This document shows, piece after piece, positions 21,311 through 31,237 of a stretch of 64,000 nt of DNA. Positions within the stretch are counted from its first letter, which is position 1; each line of letters starts with the position of its first letter. The notes under the pieces are model-generated. The model was not told where the DNA came from. It did not search any database and saw nothing but the letters and a program-made list of their open reading frames with translations. The position numbers were made by a program, and so were the translations under genes. This DNA is from Alternaria dauci (Eukaryota > Ascomycota > Dothideomycetes > Pleosporales > Pleosporaceae), in the NCBI RefSeq assembly GCF_042100115.1, contig NC_091273.1, positions 1,674,001 through 1,738,000 of the forward strand. Reading direction: 5' to 3'.

Positions 21311-22053
21311 TGTAAGCTTATACCAAGGGCGGGCGCCGCAACGAGTACGAAAAGCAGTAAGTGATGATTAAAGAGGCAGAACTGATCGGATATGTTCTCA
21401 TGCGTCTCAGCGCCCTCGTTCTGCAATTTATATACGCTTGCGGTGCTCATATATGCATCCAACATTACAAATGCTCATGCCATTTGAAAGGACTAGCGAA
21501 TATTTCCACATTGGGATTAGATTGTCGGTCTCAGAGCACATGAATTATGACTAATCAGAACATGTGCAGCAACCACAGCCGAATAAATGGTTCTTTAATT
21601 CAACGGTAGTTTTCTGGAACGTAGCAAGGGCTTCAGCGTACCTAGGCATGCAATGCGACGGCATCGCGTTATTCGTCAGTACAGCCCACTGCATGGCATG
21701 ATACGAGGTTGGCCGTGTCCAGCTACCACGGTACAGCGAATCCCGAAGTTCGCAGTACATCTGATTCGTGAGTATTCTTTTCTTATGGACGTAGTATGTG
21801 CTGTGGAGATTATGAGTGGCTCGTCTGTTCTACATCATATCAGTACCCGTGGTACAGCCAGCTCGCCTCCGCAACACGAACCTCATAAGCGTAAACAGTA
21901 TTTAACACTTTCGAGTATATATTTCGGCTCATCGCTCTCTTCCTCTCTTCACACCCATCACGAACGCCTTCCCACATCAAAGTAAAATTATCGTGCTGGA
22001 CGTACGTCTTCTGACGAGGTACCGTACCCACAACAACAACGAGACCAACAATT
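21311..22053. other. intergenic spacer between divergent genes
   Basis: 740 bp. A TATA-like GTATATATTTC near 21917 lies about 135 bp before the ATG at 22054 and could serve that gene. I see no other feature. Confidence 0.4.
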
Positions 22054-22434
22054 ATGAAGTACTTGGCACAGCCTTTCCCGGTTCAAGGCAACGCCTATTC
22101 TCGCTTGGCCGACAGCCCCCGTGACGATATCACGATTGGCCTCCAAAGCTCCCAGAGAGTCTCTATTCGCACATCTCGTCAATTACCTACCGAAGAAAGT
22201 GACAACGCATACGTCCAGAGTATCGAGGAAAAGCACGGCAAAATGGCAGAAAAATCTGCCCCCAAGTGCGGTGATTTCGAACGAGCGGTCTTGAAGAGGC
22301 TGAAGGAACTGGCAAAAAAGGCATCGCAAGCTTTTCGCAAGAAGCCGAAGGACATCACCCAAGCATCGAAACCGAAACCGAAGCCGAAAGTATCTGCATA
22401 TGGCCAATACGCACAGCCATATGTTTTCTGGTAA
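22054..22434 (+). CDS. hypothetical basic protein, 126 aa
   Basis: A frame with a good initiation context (CAACAATTATGAAG) encoding a soluble, Lys-rich protein. Its middle is helical and basic (RAVLKRLKELAKKASQAFRKK). A KPKPKPK stretch follows, and a short aromatic end AQPYVFW. There is no signal peptide or known domain. A TATA-like element lies upstream. The function is unknown, and the gene may be lineage-specific. Confidence 0.45.
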   Translation: MKYLAQPFPVQGNAYSRLADSPRDDITIGLQSSQRVSIRTSRQLPTEESDNAYVQSIEEKHGKMAEKSAPKCGDFERAVLKRLKELAKKASQAFRKKPKDITQASKPKPKPKVSAYGQYAQPYVFW

Positions 22435-22680
22435 ATTACAAGGCCGATTTCATTACTGGCCCCAAAAGTTGTTGGCTACCGAACGCCACATACTGCTACG
22501 CCTCATATGGTATCCTGGGGGTAGCAACAATTTGGGCTTAGCCTGCGGCATTTCTCGACAACACAACCCCAGTGTGGAAGGATGCCGTATTTGAGGGATA
22601 TATGAGTTCCGGGATGGCGGCCTCCCGTAGTTCATGTATTTCTATCGGTATTCTGCACTTCTTCTTCACACTGCGTGGGT

Positions 22681-23352
22681 ATGGGCTTGCCGTTTCGAAC
22701 TCGACACGGCAATGATGAATATTTTTACCATCAACTTAGCAAAGAAGAGGGTTCTGGGAGCGACTATGCTGCCATCACATCTAGTGATGATCAAATCTTG
22801 AACGGCTCGGAAATGCCCAGTCAGAGGCACACAGCACGCAAGCCATTACGAAGGGACAGAAGAGCGCCTCAAAGACACAAGTACGCTGACAAAGAGACAC
22901 AAACAACACCAAAACTGCAACTAAAATCACCATACACTTTCTCAACATACGCGTCATCAAGCTACTCGGCTCATACTATGCAAACTTCTTTTGAGACTAC
23001 CCACACTGAGCCTACCACCTGTCACGAAATCTGCCCAACAGAGTTCAGACCCTCTAGGCTTCCCAAAACATGTCCCCGGACGGATAACGCTGTCGAACTC
23101 CACACACTCACGCCTACATACAGGCATCGCTACCCACCTGGCATCGTCGTCATCAAGACTCTTGACGAACAAGGCATTGAAGTATTCGAAGAAACGGATC
23201 TCGCACTTCGACACACTATCTTCATAAACCTCAAGCCCACTGTAGCCACAAGAATCAAACACACTGGTGTTGTGCAGAGAACGGGGAGAGCTGGACTGAT
23301 GGAGAGAGCCTTGGGGAGGATAAATGACGCACTGGTGAAAGATGAAGATTGA
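22681..23352 (+). CDS. hypothetical protein, 223 aa
   Basis: A single frame starting at ATG 22681 (MGLPFRTRHGN). The N-terminal two thirds are polar, Thr/Ser/Arg-rich and probably disordered. A short ordered C-terminal part (PPGIVVIKTLDEQGIEVFEE, then RIKHTGVVQRTGRAGLMERA) looks like beta-strand and helix. I recognise no family. It is codirectional with the preceding small gene, 246 bp away. Confidence 0.5.
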   Translation: MGLPFRTRHGNDEYFYHQLSKEEGSGSDYAAITSSDDQILNGSEMPSQRHTARKPLRRDRRAPQRHKYADKETQTTPKLQLKSPYTFSTYASSSYSAHTMQTSFETTHTEPTTCHEICPTEFRPSRLPKTCPRTDNAVELHTLTPTYRHRYPPGIVVIKTLDEQGIEVFEETDLALRHTIFINLKPTVATRIKHTGVVQRTGRAGLMERALGRINDALVKDED

Positions 23353-23639
23353 CGGGTGGGTTGAGGGTTACGCGGACTGCTCAAGACCTAGCGCCCAATG
23401 GTGACATCGAGGTCACATGCACGATGTATCTTTAGGTCGTGATAACATCGCGGTGGAACTATGATAGTGTTTAGGATGTAAGATTTAAAGTGAAAAAGAG
23501 CATAGTTTATGAAATGCGTTGATTCTTTTACGCTGAGGATAGTTGAAAGCACCAGGGATCCATCCTTTCACACGTCCTTTGCCTTCATCTGACTACAATT
23601 TGGCACCCCTCAATCGTTTGTCGTCCAGCTTCCTGTACC

Positions 23640-24269
23640 TCAGGTGTGCATTTCCAGCACAACGCCGTGTGGACCTCCATCCGCAGCACCGTAGTTTAGC
23701 TCGAACCAGTAGACATCCAAATCTCTCTTGCTAGCGGGATGAATAACAAACTGCGCTACAGTTCCCTTGGGGCACAGGAACCACTTGCTCACAATCTCTG
23801 TAGCGCCGGTCATTGACAGCACGTATGTGTCGTAGTGTTCGGTGATGGCGGGTTTGTTGTTCCAGGTAGTGCCGCCGTTGACAAGCTTAGGCTCGATGCG
23901 TGAGATGTTGATGGTGAAAGGCGCTTCACCCTTGAGGATGAGCGGAGCATTCTTGAAGGGGTCGGTGTTGATGAGGAACCGGAGGCGGCAGATGTTTGCG
24001 GCGTTGACGGGGACGTCGTAGTTGACAGCTGTCCATTGTTCGTCAAGGGTTCTACCCTAGTGGACATGAGCATGATTCAGACAACCGCGTATATGCGTGA
24101 GTTCGTTAATACATACGTTGTAGCTGACGGTTGCGTTCTCCTGGGTTGGAAAAGCGGTATCTGGCCGAGACTTTTTGAGAGGCAGGAGCATATGCGGGAA
24201 CTGCGTGTCAATCAGGGTCGCAAAAGCTGGGAAGCCAAAGACAATGGGAAGAAGAGCGGAGAAGCGCAT
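23640..24269 (-). CDS. But2-like secreted protein, 189 aa
   Basis: Exons 24269-24117 and 24056-23640, joined across a 60-bp intron (GTATGT...CACTAG). The N-terminus MRFSALLPIVFGFPAFATL is a signal peptide. The body has FPHMLLPLKKSRP, NYDVP, ICRLRFLINTDP, INISRIEPK and TTWNNKPA, a pattern like the ubiquitin-3-binding But2 C-terminal domain that fungi use in small extracellular proteins. Two cysteines remain in the mature part. The role is unknown. Family assignment is by pattern and moderate. Confidence 0.7.
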
Positions 24270-25884
24270 ATTGAAAGTATGAGAGGCGATGAAGGCTGTT
24301 GGTATGTTGGGACTGAAGTTGTCGATTGTGAGATATGAATGCTTCACTGTTGATGTTCTTATACCTGACGGTGAAGCACAACAGAGCTCGCAGTGTAACA
24401 CTTGCCTGGTGGGTGAGAAGTAAACAGCAAGGACGGCACGTCCTTGCAAATATTCTTGTAAGACGTAAGCCACGGTCTACAAGCGGTACGGAATGTGCAC
24501 TTGCTATAGCTGAGGAAGCAGCGGACGGCACCACAACGACCAGTCCTGACGCGTCGCATGATCAATGGCGAAAGAGCCAATCCAAGTCCCAGTAACACAA
24601 AAAACTGCTCAATGTGCTCAAAAATGCAGCGGTGAATCGAAACTTGCCAAGAATAGAAGGTGCGATGCACGTGTCATTCGCGTGTCGGTACAGTGCGCTG
24701 GTATTGAGAACCAAAGCATGGGCGGTCTTAAGGTAGCAAACAGATGATGGCAGACATGGCATGACCCCTTTGAAACTCTGTCGAATTCGACGCCTCTTAC
24801 TCATTTTTCATTTTTCCAAAAAAAAAAAAGATCAACTCAAGTTTGGTAATAGAACAGCTCGCCCACTATGTTGCGGAGCATCAGCAGCTAGGCAGGCATA
24901 TACTCCACCTTCTTGTGAGCAACTGTGAAGTTTGGTACCACGGTACGTCCAGTCTTCTCGAAGTGTCAAACAGACTGTCCTACCTGAAACCAAATGCTAA
25001 GGACAATAAAGGAATGCGATGACGAAAAAGCGCGTGATGTGGATGTCAGCGCTCGTGATGTAGCTCCTAGATGCGGATCACACCACTGTGTCTTAGGGGA
25101 CAGCGCCGTCTAGACTGTGGTTGAGTTGTGACTTTTCGGTGATGAATCTGGAGCCATGTTCTCGATCGCAGCCAAGTGCATGTAGCTTGTGGACTGGCGT
25201 AACTCTTTTCTGGCGCTGTCTGTGGCGGGGACGAAGAGGTATAGCGAATGCTCGACCGAACATCCCACACGGTCGGAAAAGTGACGAAGCGTAGCGTCGA
25301 CGCATATAAACACCGGTTGTACCTGTTACATGATGATAACTGAGTATTGCCTGCGCCCATGAGCATTGGATCTGAAAAGTGCTACCAACACGGGACCAGA
25401 ATGTTTGGGGCCAATGGGTTCGTCTGGAGCCAGCCCCATTGTCCTCGGAAGATATAAAGCTGAAGAAGGTCATGGCCTAGTGCGATCAACATAGTGGCCG
25501 CCAGCCTCTGAGAAATCACGGCTCGCTGTGGAGTTGTCACGTAGATTGCGTTGGATGCGCAAGATGTTGGTAGGAGGGTAACGTGATACGAAGTGGAGAG
25601 AGCCATAAGCAAGAAGCTGCTCGTGTAGAAAGCGACGTGTTGCGCATCACGCTTGTGTCTGGATCCGATGAGATGCGAAAGGCAAGATGAAAGCGATGGA
25701 AAGTGGAGAGGTTGGGGGCAAAGCAGCGGTCTCGGTGATGCAGCGGCTCTGGGTCTTGGCCAATGAAGGCTGTCGTCATTCCTCGGCACGCGTGGCATCG
25801 CATCCGCGGCTCAGCATCACACTCGACAGCGAACCGTACGCGCCGTAATCTCATCAATTCGATGACGGCTTCAAGCATAGCAGC
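24270..25884. other. 1.6-kb spacer between divergent genes
   Basis: It holds the promoters of the But2-like gene (left) and the radical SAM gene (right). A run of 12 A residues lies near 24819-24830. Open frames on the minus strand up to 138 codons look random. No RNA gene was recognised. Confidence 0.4.
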
Positions 25885-27120
25885 ATGGCGTTCTTGTCGA
25901 GACTGCGACCCGCCTTGAGGCCTGGTCTGGCCAGATATGCAGCGCCTCAGATGCAACACGCCCCCTCTCGACGAAGCCTCTACCTCGCGCCGCCATTCCT
26001 GCTCGACGACTACATACCGCGCTATCAGCTGCTGTCTTCGGTCGATGCCGCGAAGAAGCGATCCCTGGCGTATGCGCATCTGCGCGAGTGCAACCTGTGT
26101 CCTCGGCTCTGCGGCGTCAACCGCTATGAGACGACGGGCGTGTGCCTGATAGGCGCCGAGAGTGTCAAGGTGAATACCATTGCTCCCCATTTTGGCGGTA
26201 GGTCGAAGCTGTCGATGGCGGGGAGTGCACGCGCTGACGTGGACCAGAGGAGCCCTGTTTCCAGGGACACAACGGCTCTGGCTCCGTCTTCTTCTCCGGG
26301 TGCAACCTGAGATGCGTCTTCTGCCAGGCAAGTACGTCGTGGCCCATGGTTGCACGCGCGCTAACGCTGTATGCAGAACCACGACATAGCCCACCAGCGC
26401 AACGGCTTCGATCTCACGCCCGAGCAGCTGGCCGAGTGGTTCCTCAAGCTGCAGGACGTGGGCCGCGTCCACAACATCAACCTCGTGACACCCGAGCATG
26501 TCGTGCCCCAGGTGTGCTTGGCCATTCTGCACGCGCGCGAGCTTGGTCTGCGCATTCCCATCATTTACAACACGTCGTCGTTTGATTCGCTCGAGAGCAT
26601 TGCGTTGATGGACGGCCTGGTCGACATTTACCTTCCCGACTTCAAGGTCTGGAGTGACCACACAAGCAGGCGGCTGCTCAAGGCCGACGGCTACACAAAC
26701 GTGGCTATGCAAAGCATCAAGGCCATGCACGCCCAGGTCGGTGACCTCTGCTTCACCGCAGACGGCATTGCCAAGAAGGGAGTGCTGGTGCGCCATCTGG
26801 TCATGCCGGGCAAGGAGGACGAGGGCAGGGAGATTATGAAATGGCTTGCCGAGAATGTGAGCAAGGACATGATGGTTCACATCATGGAACAGTATTTCCC
26901 AAGGGCCCATGTGGGAAAGGAGCGGCGTGGCCGTGCAGGCCAAAACGTCGTGGAGCCAGGTGGTGCTGAAGCATCGGCTTCCACCAAGAAAGACATCAGG
27001 TATCCAGACATCAATCGCCCTGTAGACCTGGATGAAGTAGCATCCGTCAAGAAGGCAGCTGAGGAAGCGGGCCTGTGGAGGTTTGTTGAGGCATCAAGAC
27101 ATGGCGGCTTCAACATCTGA
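25885..27120 (+). CDS. PflA/PflX-like radical SAM protein, 378 aa
   Basis: Exons 25885-26197, 26248-26327 and 26377-27120. The third exon follows a GC-AG intron (donor GCAAGT at 26328, branch GCTAAC). The radical SAM signature CNLRCVFC (Cys123, 127, 130) binds a 4Fe-4S cluster that cleaves S-adenosylmethionine. Before it is a second cysteine group (69, 72, 76, 87 in CNLCPRLCG...GVC) typical of the uncharacterised PflX-type relatives of pyruvate formate-lyase activases. The first 40 residues are Arg/Ala/Leu-rich without acids, suggesting mitochondrial import. The partner and reaction are unknown, and no glycyl-radical enzyme is encoded in this window. The strong GC bias creates a long antisense frame that I reject. 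Confidence 0.85.
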
Positions 27121-27280
27121 GCCAGGCATGTGTGGAGCACTCGCACTCGCAGCTGCCGTTCGCAGGCCGCGCTTGCTTCCATCACAACTCGGCCATGTTA
27201 CCGTCAGTAGCTCACCAAAAAACTTCTTCCCCTCACACAACACCACAAACACACAACGACCTATTGATTTGTGCATTGCT

Positions 27281-28264
27281 ATGAGGCCTTCTACCACCAT
27301 GGACAAGGTTGCTGACATTGAACAAATCGTCCACGACCTCAAAGTCGACCGGGACACTTGGCAGGCCGTGGCGCTCCAATACAAAAAGGCCTTCGAGGCT
27401 CAAACAACCCGCCTGCAACAGCTGCAGGACATATGCTTTGCTGCGCAAGCTGAACTAGAGAACGAACGCGCTCAACATCAACGACTGCAGGCCGTTTCTG
27501 ACGGCCGCGAGAACCACCGCCCTTCAGCTCTCGATGGCGTTGAAGACCTGCAACCCAGGTTTACTTTGCCTTCAGCTACAGTCTCCGCACCAACCAGGAC
27601 CTTGTACCTTCACCCACACGTACGCTCGTCTTCCGAGGACAGCACAAACCCATTGTTTGAACGCGTGCAGACGTGCACTACCCAGCGCAACTACGGTACT
27701 GCCTTGCTCGAGGTCGAGCGGCTTTTGCGTGGCCCCCTTAGCTACAGAGCCCGCGCCGAGGGCTTGCTCCTGAAGAGCAACATCCTCCGAGCTTCAGGAC
27801 CTGATGAGCTCCTCGACGCGCTAGCTACGTGTAGCGAAGCTGTAGAACTATGCGACCGTCTCTCCGAACTGCACGACTTCTTACCAAGGATACAATATCA
27901 GCGTAGCCTGCTCTGTTACGAGCTGCGTCTGCTGCACCAAGCCCAAGAAGCCTTCAGTACCGTCAGCGATGACGAACTACTCTCCGCGAAATCTAACGAG
28001 TTTCACAAGTCTTACGATGATGAGCTGCATCTGCTGCGTTGTACCAAGCGTCGGTCGGGCTTTGACGAGAATCGCACCATGGAAGGCTTGCTCGCCCAAC
28101 TGGAGGATAAGGGTGCAGAGGTATTGCGGCCCCAAGATTGTAACACCTTCAGCACGCTGATCCCCCTCAGAACAAACGCAGACGTACGAGTGCGCAACTT
28201 AGGCAGCGCGCCGCCGCAAAAGCGAGACGAATGTCGTTACCGTACCGCTGGGTCAAGTCAATGA
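27281..28264 (+). CDS. TPR-like protein with N-terminal coiled coil, 327 aa
   Basis: I start at ATG 27281; a second ATG at 27299 has the better context (CACCATGG) and would shorten the product by six residues. Residues 10-70 form a coiled coil (KVDRDTWQAVALQYKKAFEAQ, then LQQLQDI...). Residues 120-270 are paired helices of tetratricopeptide character (FERVQTCTTQRNYGTALLEVERLL, LDALATCSEAVELCDRL). The last 40 residues are less ordered. The gene lies 160 bp after the radical SAM gene and 296 bp before another TPR-like gene on the same strand. The two could be parts of one longer gene. Function unknown. Confidence 0.6.
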   Translation: MRPSTTMDKVADIEQIVHDLKVDRDTWQAVALQYKKAFEAQTTRLQQLQDICFAAQAELENERAQHQRLQAVSDGRENHRPSALDGVEDLQPRFTLPSATVSAPTRTLYLHPHVRSSSEDSTNPLFERVQTCTTQRNYGTALLEVERLLRGPLSYRARAEGLLLKSNILRASGPDELLDALATCSEAVELCDRLSELHDFLPRIQYQRSLLCYELRLLHQAQEAFSTVSDDELLSAKSNEFHKSYDDELHLLRCTKRRSGFDENRTMEGLLAQLEDKGAEVLRPQDCNTFSTLIPLRTNADVRVRNLGSAPPQKRDECRYRTAGSSQ

Positions 28265-28560
28265 GCGATGGACATCACCGAGAGTAAGGCGCCTCGATCG
28301 AACTAGCATATTATCACAAGAAGGCATGGTCCCTACCACGAACAGTTAGGCGTGTGGTGAGCGCTGCCACCAGGGCTCCCTTGGTCAGATGCATTTCTTT
28401 GTTCGTACATTGAATGTTTTCAATCATTGCATTGGACACCTCAGCCGTCTTTGTCGCCATTTCCCCATTTCGCTCAAGGCTGCATGCTCCAAAAAAAAAG
28501 ACGTTTTAGCGCGTGATTGGGGTAGCGGAATGCCTCTCCAAATAGCATATCTTTCGTGTT

Positions 28561-30036
28561 ATGAACTACTACGCGAGGGTACTGTCAAAACACCGAGTTG
28601 TCTGGGAATACTGCAATTTCGTCCCCCTAACCAGTGAGCTGAAAATGACCGTACATACCACACTCCCATTCGTCGTCTACACCTCTTACGACGAGCTCTC
28701 CCAGCACGAAAAGACACGCGTTGAGAGCGATCGTGCATCCATCAGCAATTTGCCTTTCTCGGATGCGCAAAGTGGAACTTCCAACGGCTCATCACCATCG
28801 AGTCTCTCTTTTCGAGAGGACGAACAAGTTGTTGTCTGCGATGGCACAACGGGCAAATCCACCCTTGAAGGTGTTCCTACCGGATTGGAAGCGCACGGTG
28901 GATATACGATGCGCATGCGAATGGTTCAATGCCGACTATACCTGTTGCGTTGCGAGGTCTTACAGTTTAGAGCCAATGCTGTTGAACCAAAACCCTGGGC
29001 GCGGTGTCCAGATATATCCGCCCCCAACCTCTATGACGATATTCTGAAGTGCGCGAGGTATGCACAACGTCTGGCTGAATCTATAGCCAATCCCGACTTA
29101 CAAGCACGCTCCAAGTACTGGTACGGAAGAGGATGTGGCGGTTTAGGCGATTGGGATGCCGCTATTGGTCATTTTGCAGCTGCCCTGAAGCTGCATGTAC
29201 CGAACGGCAGACCAAAGAATGGAATGCATCAGCAGAGGGATGTGCGGCAATTCAACAGGTACGATGCTGAGTTCCTTTTGTCGAGTCTAACACGCCATTA
29301 TCACGAATGTGCTCAGAAAAGAAGAGATGTGTGCAAAGCTACTCCTGAGCGAGAAGCGAAACTCAATCACACTGGAGAGTTCGACAGGGAAGCGCCGATT
29401 AAGTTGCCTTGGAGGCCATGGTACGAAGCGATGATCCATAAAAAGAAGGAGAAGTCAGCGACTAAAAAGCGAGCTACGGTTGATCAACTTCCGCTGGGTA
29501 AATCTGCATCTATCTTCGACAAGGAAGTCATTCTCGGCGAAGAAGAGATGGTAACCATCAAGAAGAGGCTGAAGCTGAATGACGGCAAAGAAGAAATCCG
29601 GAAGATCTTCACCGCGAAAGAGTGGCTGTACATCCTGCACGGCAACAACATTGAGCGCAACAGCCCTGACAGTCAGCATACACCCTCTGACACCGTTCAA
29701 AGCCATCACAGCGAGTCATCCTGGACACCATCACCCGCTTGCTCTACTACAACGCCACCACCTTCCTCACCCATGATTTCACGTAATCTAGGCGCTGAAA
29801 TGGATCGTACAGGCTACGAAAGTGGTAGCGTGACACCAACACCCTTCGAAAATACCAGATCACCTTCATTAGACGAAAACAATGTGACAGCTTCGCCGCC
29901 AACAGCGGATCTCCAAAACCGTCGCAACGTGAGATTACCGCCTATAAGTACGAGCGCGATTGACGAGGATGTTACGCTCGGTGAAGCTGTGCAAGTTCCG
30001 TTCGACCCAACGGGTACCGAGATAGAGAAGGATTGA
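28561..30036 (+). CDS. TPR-like protein with disordered C-terminus, 491 aa
   Basis: A frame of 491 codons from ATG 28561; an internal ATG at 28645 is an alternative start. Residues about 110-270 carry TPR-like helices (MVQCRLYLLRCEVLQFRANA, ARSKYWYGRGCGGLGDWDAA, IGHFAAALKLH). A Lys-rich segment follows (HKKKEKSATKKR). The last 120 residues are Ser/Thr/Pro-rich (SWTPSPACSTTTPPPSSP) and probably disordered. No catalytic motif is visible, so it is probably a scaffold or adaptor. It may be the 3' part of the gene at 27281. Confidence 0.6.
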   Translation: MNYYARVLSKHRVVWEYCNFVPLTSELKMTVHTTLPFVVYTSYDELSQHEKTRVESDRASISNLPFSDAQSGTSNGSSPSSLSFREDEQVVVCDGTTGKSTLEGVPTGLEAHGGYTMRMRMVQCRLYLLRCEVLQFRANAVEPKPWARCPDISAPNLYDDILKCARYAQRLAESIANPDLQARSKYWYGRGCGGLGDWDAAIGHFAAALKLHVPNGRPKNGMHQQRDVRQFNRYDAEFLLSSLTRHYHECAQKRRDVCKATPEREAKLNHTGEFDREAPIKLPWRPWYEAMIHKKKEKSATKKRATVDQLPLGKSASIFDKEVILGEEEMVTIKKRLKLNDGKEEIRKIFTAKEWLYILHGNNIERNSPDSQHTPSDTVQSHHSESSWTPSPACSTTTPPPSSPMISRNLGAEMDRTGYESGSVTPTPFENTRSPSLDENNVTASPPTADLQNRRNVRLPPISTSAIDEDVTLGEAVQVPFDPTGTEIEKD

Positions 30037-31237
30037 AGTGAGGTAGAACTGAGAAGGGTCGGCTCAGTCAATGATACAGAGACTGTTATTCGTGGGGAGT
30101 TTGTGGGCACGCTTGTTAGTGAGATAGTAGTGGATCCTAGCCAGTAGTGATGGTGATGGATGGCTGTTTGCATGGCAAGTAAAGAGAAAACTTTCAGAGT
30201 GGTGTCTGATGCACAATGGCACAATGGCCACTCCAGAATGATAAAATGTTCGCTGTGACGCCCAAAATAGCTCAGTAGATGCCCATACAGCTACATCAGA
30301 GTACTCATTTGTCAAGGTTGTAAGCGGAGTCCGGACGCAAAGCATCACCCAACTCACACGTGGGCCAAGATGGCTGTTCGGTCGCATTGGATTTCATTGG
30401 ATTGCATTGGAGGGCCCGTCCTGGCTGGTTCGCTACGTGCCGCCTGCAGCTGCGACTCCACCTTACCCACTCTTGGCCTGCTCCCGGTTCCCACTAAACT
30501 GTCCTTATAGCAACTCTCAGCCTGACCGTGCTTGTTAGATGTTCACGAGGACGGAAATAGGCTCGTTCTCTGGTATCGTCCGGTAGGTGAAGCTGCCAGA
30601 GGGAATAGTTGTGTATCAGAGGTAACATGAGCATATCTAGGTGATGAGTGAGCTATCTGGCGGAGCATAGTCGGCGCGGCTGGCCCGCGCAAGGCAAGAT
30701 ATCCTTTGGGGCTAGGCTGAAGTATGGGTACAATTTGGCAGTTTTTCCGCTCAGCGCCTTGCTTCCACTGGCAGAAACCCCTACCTGCATGAGCGATATG
30801 CAGACACGAGCCGTCGGTTATATTCATGCGGGATGCTGACCAACAAAGTGAACAGAATGATCTCCTTGGACAAATCACTACCCGTTGTACAAGACGCACT
30901 GCAATTTGAATTTCGATGTCAACCACTTCTTAGCGATACTCTCCGCACGACAAAGAATCTCCCGCCCTTGCTCGGCTGTTATGTTCGGCTTATACTGAGT
31001 CTTCTCTACTGCTACTCGCATCGGCTCGATAAATACGGAAGGTGGTCCCGTCTAATAGGTGCGCAATTTGGTCCCTGCCATGATTGTTTGTATTGAAGGG
31101 CATCCCCAGATCTTGCGTCCCAGATGATCCTCCAGCTACCATCTGTTTCCCGTCTTTGAATATTTTCCATCTAGGACCACTACTACACAGAATTCTCGCT
31201 ACAACTACAACCCTCGTGTCTAGAAAGCCATTTGTCC
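30037..31237. other. 1.2-kb spacer
   Basis: A short ATTGGATT/GCATTGGA direct repeat lies near 30387-30412. Pyrimidine-rich sequence at 31140-31235 probably forms the leader of the GMC oxidoreductase gene. No gene was recognised. Confidence 0.4.

Noticed and set aside
25537..26943. Minus-strand open frame of 468 codons
   Set aside because: It lies antisense to the radical SAM gene, whose exons have conserved motifs. The antisense frame is a by-product of GC-rich third positions and has no domain.
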